A stretch of DNA of 64,000 nucleotides from Coffea arabica. Its lineage: Eukaryota > Streptophyta > Magnoliopsida > Gentianales > Rubiaceae. Each line of letters begins with the position of its first letter. Position 1 is the first letter of the stretch. The notes beneath the pieces were generated by a model. The model did no database searches. It was not told the origin of the DNA and worked only from the letters and a program-made list of their open reading frames with translations. Both the position numbers and the translations under genes were made by a program. Where the stretch lies: positions 9,798,501-9,862,500 of the forward strand of contig NC_092317.1 in the NCBI RefSeq assembly GCF_036785885.1. Direction: 5' to 3'. This document shows positions 58,665 through 64,000 of this stretch, piece by piece.

Positions 58665-59641
58665 CTAAAGCGAGAAGTAAAATAATAAACTTATAATTAT
58701 CTTGTCTTTCAATTTTGGAAATGAGATGCACATTTCACCAAGCAAAGATTAAAGGATTGAAGATAGAAAATAGGAAATTTTATCTTAGACTATGCTCATC
58801 ATAACACCAGTATATGGAAGTCATAAATTGGTCCCCCTGCGTATTTTTAAAAATCCCTCAAAATCCTTCTTTTTTAAAAAAAATAAATAAATCCCTCACA
58901 AGCCATGTAAATTTTTTGTTCTACATAACCCAATGGAAAAAAAAAATTACTATTAGAAGTTTTATGCACTAATGAGTCTAAATGTATATCAGAAATGTGC
59001 AAAATTTAAAAATCAAAATCATTTATTTGAGTGTGTCTTCATCTAAAACCATTAGTCAATGTAACAAAGTTTAATCCTTATATTATATGGTGCTATAAGA
59101 GTCTGAAGAAGTACTGTAGTTAAGTGAACATTGAAAGGAATATTCATGTATGTGCAGATTTCATAGACTAGCCCTGGCTATTACAGTACACTACTTGTGG
59201 AGAACCAGAAACTTGGTGCTATTTCAGAATGGTAGTTTATATCCGGTGGTTGCAGCATATCATTGACACTATTCGTCATATTGGAGCTTCACGGAGGGGT
59301 GTACCAAAAACGTACGAAAACTGGAAATTGATTGCTGAATGGAGAATTCCCCTCGAATTGCAGAAATTTTGGGAAAATATAGTAAATAGGGAGGGGGTAG
59401 AAAATCGAACAGATTATAAATCCCAACTTGTGAATAACTCTGATGAACACCCTCACTTGACTAAATTAGGAAAATAGGGACAAATTGAATGAACACCCTC
59501 ACTTGACCGAATTAGAAAAATGGGGACAAATTAAATGATCCAAAAAATGCCGAAATATAACCACTTCAAGGATGAAAAAGGGCCAGAAATCATCCCTGCA
59601 AGGAGACAATTAGAACGGTGGTTTTCTTTTATTTTTCTTTT
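58665..59641. other. No gene; former intron of P450 remnant 4 and intergenic DNA
   Basis: The part next to 58664 should be the end of the P450 intron. A 46-base unit (TGAACACCCTCACTTGAC...GGACAAATTRAATGA) is duplicated at about 59440-59535. No coding sequence is recognised. Confidence 0.45.
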
Positions 59642-60124
59642 GGACAAATTATACTTTACCCCCATGTGGTTTAGAGTTTTTGTACATAACTCCTCTATGG
59701 TTTCAAAAGCTATACATAACTCCCTCATAGTTTTGATTAAAGTGTCAAAGTGATAGAATTTGCAATCCATAACGAAGTCATCTAAAATGTCAAAAATACC
59801 CCTATGTAAAGTTGAAAATTATTTGTTAAAAATAGGGGAGTTATGTGTATATTTTGAAAACCATAAGGGGGTTATATGGTAAAATATAAAATCCTACGGG
59901 GTTAGTGTATTATGTATATTATGTTTATATATTTTGATCATTTCAACCATTTTAATTTTTAAACAAGACTAATTTCGACATTTTCAAAGATTCTATTACG
60001 AATGATCATTTTCATTACTTTGATACTTTAATCCAAATTATGAGGGAGTTACGCATAAGTTTTGAAACTATAGGGGGTTATGTATAAAAATACTAAACAT
60101 AGAGGGGTAAAATGTAATTTGTCC
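59642..60124. mobile_element. Mutator-like MITE relative, about 483 bp
   Basis: The left end GGACAAATTATACTTTACCC and the inverse of the right end GGACAAATTACATTTTACCC match well. The inner sequence (GGTTTCAAAAGCTATACATA) is shared with the MITE at 57515-57987, so they are one family. The 9-base flanks do not match clearly, so the duplication has decayed or the ends have shifted. Confidence 0.7.
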
Positions 60125-61140
60125 TTTTGCCAAATTTAAAGTTGTGGTTAAGGTGAGGAATCGTTGGACGAACTTAAGAATGCAGGGAAACCGGCAGAGA
60201 ATTTTAGAAATTCTGGATGGAGAAAACGATAGAGTCGTATGTTTAAGTTATGGAATTGCCGCGAAAGTCGCTCAAAATTACAGCAATCTCCACCATTGAT
60301 GCTATGAAAATTGATAACTAATATTGCTCAAAATTATAGCAATTGCCATTGAAAAATTGGACCAATCAGTTGCCGGATAACATCCAATCAATTTTGTATA
60401 ATTCAGCAATCCAATTCCACTCATTCACGTCTCGTCTTTATAGTAGTAAGGATATATATATATGATGATTTTGGACCGATGTGAAAACACAGAAAATTTT
60501 TCAACTCTTGAATTCAGATTAACGTTTTGTGGTTGTAGTTCTATTTCTTTCTTGGATGAATATACTACTTGATTTTGCATTTTCTACCTCTGAGTATTGA
60601 TGTTGCAATTTCGTTAACCTTCTAATAAATCCGCCATTAGAAATGGCACAACAAAATCTGAAGGATCTCTCCTCCAAAAGATATCATCACATATGAATTT
60701 TACCCAACTGAGCGCTTAGTACTTAAAACCCAAATTGATTAGATGCTAATATTAGCTATTGACTTGAGTAATGAATTGGCAATACTGCATAAGAATACAA
60801 ACAAAGAAGATAAAGGAAGGATAATGTGAGTGGTCCTTGAGGCCTGCCATGCATCTCTCATCTCATCAAAAACTTTCCGTCCAATGTAGAAATAATTAGA
60901 CGAATAAGGATTTGGACGGCTAGCTTTCGCTACTCCTAAATGGTTCACATTTGATGCTCGATCTAAGAATTTTCAATGATCTGAAAACAAAACACCACAT
61001 CATGATGTTTACCTTTGGCCAATTGCTTGATAAACACGTATACAATAAGAACTTATCTTATTCTTAGCCCTGCTCTTAAATATTATTAACGACTCCGTGT
61101 GCTCTAATTAAGCGAGGCAAAATATGCTCGATCATTTTCG
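60125..61140. other. No gene seen
   Basis: Intergenic DNA. The minus-strand frame at 60739-60948 has no recognisable similarity. Confidence 0.4.
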
Positions 61141-61380
61141 TTTGGATTAGCTGTTTTTAGGGGTGTTTTTGAAAAATTTTATTGTAGCAGAGTTTTTACA
61201 GTATATTTTGGGATATTTTTAGAAAATATTTTGAAATATTTATGAGTAGTAGAGTTTTTAAAATATATTTTGAAATATTTTGAAATATTTTTTAAACATT
61301 AAAAAAAATTTAGAATACTTTTTAGAGTACGTTTTAGAGTATTTTTTAAAAATTTTTATAATATTTGAAAAACAAGAGAG
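61141..61380. repeat. Short dispersed AT-rich MITE-like repeat, copy B
   Basis: Related to 52089-52326. It starts TTTGGATTAGCTGTTTTTAG and shares TTGTAGCAGAGTTTTTA and the repeated ATATTTTG units. The right end has lost the inverted end seen in copy A. Confidence 0.6.
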
Positions 61381-61534
61381 CATAGGGTCTTTGATTCAAA
61401 TGTATGATCATCAACACATTGCAGACATAGCCAAATCGATCATTTTCAGTCTTAACTGATTGTGATAGGTTAGACTAGGTATTCTGTGCTTTTGCACTTG
61501 AGTCAAAAGGGCTGGATGTTACATCATTTTGGAA

Positions 61535-61829
61535 TGGGTAAAAAATAAAAAAGCCCCCTGTGGTAAACCTAATACACAGAAAAGCCTCCCGTGGTTTCAA
61601 AATATACAACACGACTCCTCATACTTTGAACTAAATTGTAAAGGTGACGGAATCCGTTAAACTTAACGGAAATGGTCAAAATGACCAAAATACCCTGATA
61701 TAATTAAGCAAAAGACAGCTCAAAAAAATCATTTGTTTTATTTTCTAAATAGAGAGAATTGAGGGTTAAGGGGTAGAATTGGTATATTTGATAAAAAATA
61801 GGTATAAAAATTTTTTTTTAGGTTCCAAT
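61535..61829. repeat. Half of a Mutator-like MITE family member
   Basis: GCCCCCTGTGGTAAACC, CGTGGTTTCAAAATATACA and a following GTGACGGAATCCGTTA block resemble the left halves of the MITEs at 57515 and 59642. The mirror half is missing. It may have been cut off by the hAT-like element that starts at 61830. Confidence 0.4.
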
Positions 61830-64000
61830 TAGGGTTGTTGGTGAGCCGAGCTACTCGCGAGTAGCTCGCGAGTAGCTCGGTCAACAACTCGACTCGAACT
61901 CGGGTTGACCGAGTTCGAGTCGAGTTTCGAGTAACTCGACTCCAAATCGAGTCGAGTATCGAGTCCCATTTTCCGAGCTCGTGGCTCGTCGAGTAGCTCG
62001 ACGAGCCAGAGTTAATTAAATAAAATATTTATAATTTAAATAATATATATTTATTATAATTATAAAATGACTATTATGGGTATAAGTTATATGAAATTTA
62101 CAATATTACCTTCTTTATAATAAAATCCTATAATGGCAAAAAAGTAATAACATAAGTGTAAAAAACACTAAAAAGAAAAAATGTCTAAAAAAAAAGGAAG
62201 AAAAGACTTTCTTCCTTCTCTCAGTTCTCTGTGCCGACTGTGCGACTTTCTTCTCTGTTCGAAGCCTAGCAAAAAAATTCACTTTACCAATCTACACCCT
62301 CACTCCGTTCGTCGCCGACGCCGTTGCTCGCCACATCTGTGAGACTCCATCGCCATCGCCATCGCCTTAACAAGTCCCAAGTCCCAAGTCCCAAATCGAA
62401 GCTGCTCTCTGCCTCTCCGGCCTCCGCCAGTCCGCCGCGCTGTACGTCTCCTGTCGGCTGTGTCCTGCCGTGCTGGTTCATCGCTGCCGAGTGTCGAAGA
62501 CGAAGCACCAAGATCTCACTAGTTCATCGCTGGTTCATCACTGCTCATCTCTGGCTCACTTAGGTAAGTGCTCCTCTGTTTTTGGCTCTGTGTCTCTGGC
62601 ATTAAAATGGGCCAAGATCGACTAGGAAACTTGTTATCCTGAATTGATAAGGGGACGAAATCTGAGCTTCCAATTGCAAACTCTAACTGTTGTAGTAGTT
62701 TAGATTAGGTGTGATATAACATAAGCTTTGTATTTTATACACAAGAAGCTCTCTCCAGTTGTGCAGCCTTTAAAAGTTAAGGCCTTGGGGAAAAATTCCA
62801 CCTTTTACCCGTTAGAAAGATTGGCCTCATGCTTTTGAATATACATGCCGCATACGTTGATTGAGCTGAATGTCTTGGTTTCTGATCATTTTTGGGCTAG
62901 TTATTGCTTTAATTTGAGTGAGAATCCGGCAAAATTTTAATGCCCATTTACTGTTCGACAAAATGCTTGATTGAAAGTTTTAGTTGAAGGGTGATTGGTC
63001 TGCATTTTTGCACATGAAAAATACTGGCCAAGTCGGCCAGTTCACTTCCTCGCATCTAAGAATTTTTGGTGTGTTGATGTCTTACATTTTTCTGCTCCTT
63101 ATGCTTCCGGTCGAGTGAATTCGAATTGATGTTATGAGAGGGAGTGTTGTGAGTCTCATTGTTTGTTGGAATGGTTAGAAATTGAAGCCAGATTTCTGGT
63201 TGCTGTCTTGCTGAATGGTAATTGATATTTGCTCGTTGGAGAAGATGATCACTTGTCCAAAATTGCAATTTCAGTCCCTCCGTTTTCTTTTTGTTTAGTG
63301 ATTTGGTCCTGTCTTTTCCTGAGCTTCATATTTGCCTCCAACACCATCATAAGTCCCTTAATTAGGTCCCTGCTTTGTTGCATTTTAATCCCTCAAGTCC
63401 CCCTTGTTCACCGTAGCCTCAAAATTTGGAAAAATCAAATCCATTTTGCCTTTCTTGAGCTTAATCCTATGTTTGCCTATTTTATATGACTTTTTGGGAT
63501 AAATTAATTCTTGACTTTAGATCATAATTGTGGCTTAATATTTTTTGTTAATTTGTTTATGTTATTGGGTTTAGTATTATGGTTTAAGTTTTTTGGGTAA
63601 TTATATTTGATTAGGCTTGTAAAAATTCTTTTTCTTTTTCTGCTCCTTCTTAGACCACACTTTGCTGTTTTAAGTTAATTTATTCTTTTGGGAAGTTATG
63701 TAACTTTTTTTGTGTTTTTACCTCTATGCTTTTTGTAGGAAGCCAAGACAATCAAACAATTCGACTTGCCAAAGCTTTGAAGATTTATGTTTCTAAATCT
63801 AGATTAGCTCATTATTTGGACCTTGTTAATTTATGAGACGTAACTTATTATGTATTGTGGAGTATGTTTATATTTTAAAGCCTTTTTCTTTCATTTGCCG
63901 AATGTATGACTATTGTGTGAGCAGGCTGGCCGCTGGTTAATGACATGTTAATGTGTAGGATAAATGTCTAGAAAACTTGTTTTTTGAGTGTGTCGTGTGT
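61830..64000 (+). mobile_element. 5' portion of a hAT-like element running off the window
   Basis: It starts TAGGGTTGTTGGTGAGCCGA, a hAT-type end. About 170 bases of dense GAGTCGAG, CGAGTAGCTCG and GAGCTACTCG palindromes follow (61850-62010). Then comes a pyrimidine-rich leader (62190-62563) ending in a good splice donor (AG/GTAAGTGC) and an acceptor TTTTTGTAG at about 63739. This is the same layout as the hAT at 32628, so the transposase probably begins beyond 64000. No coding exon is seen inside the window, and the right end is not available. Confidence 0.5.

Noticed and set aside
1..64000. CRISPR arrays, operons, rRNA or intact tRNA genes
   Set aside because: The window is plant nuclear DNA. 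The short tandem repeats seen lack CRISPR spacing, and no full tRNA or rRNA sequence was recognised.

Overview
The window is plant nuclear DNA, most probably from a eudicot. It has two-exon CYP71-type cytochrome P450 genes, Copia and Gypsy-like LTR retrotransposons, CACTA, hAT, Mutator-like and Stowaway elements, and AT-rich intergenic DNA. There are no prokaryotic features. I cannot name the species.

Only two genes look intact. One is a 508-residue CYP71A-like P450 on the minus strand (exon 1 9748-10662, exon 2 6521-7132). The other is a hAT transposase of about 646 residues (34002-36020, plus strand). Three more P450 remnants lie on the same strand as the intact gene, at 20067-20964, 39746-42556 and 58120-58664. 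They look like the remains of a tandem P450 cluster broken up by transposons, frameshifts and nonsense codons.

Layout from left to right. 1-5.4 kb: a retrotransposon 3' end and a decaying multi-exon RPA (replication protein A) like gene. 5375-5786: a Stowaway MITE. 6.5-10.7 kb: the intact P450, with a short tRNA-like SINE in its intron. 11.6-12.1 kb: a Mutator-type MITE. 13205-18799: a complete young Copia element with two nonsense codons. 20-21 kb: P450 remnant. 22.1-22.6 kb: a fold-back MITE. 23032-28540: a CACTA element. 28828-38590: a gag-only LTR retrotransposon with a 4-kb autonomous-looking hAT inserted in its gag. 39.1-42.6 kb: a P450 pseudogene split by a small Copia-like element. 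43628-50316: two nested CACTA elements carrying pieces of three unrelated plant genes. 52351-55512: a hAT element with a solo LTR inside. 57.5-60.1 kb: Mutator-like MITEs flanking P450 remnant 4. 61830-end: the start of another hAT-like element running off the window.

The most interesting part is 43.6-50.3 kb. The outer CACTA element (target duplication ATT) carries the last exon of a TPR protein and a whole small unknown gene. The inner CACTA element (target duplication GCA) carries an intron-containing V-ATPase subunit c gene. The inner element landed inside the captured TPR exon, and removing it with one GCA copy reopens the TPR frame. Target duplications read directly from the sequence support eight insertions exactly: CATAT, AAGCC, ATGTG, ATTCG, TTGGAAAC, ATA, ATT and GCA. 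The Stowaway (TA), a Mutator-type MITE (TCATTATTA) and the SINE (TTGAACTAGTG) also have exact duplications.
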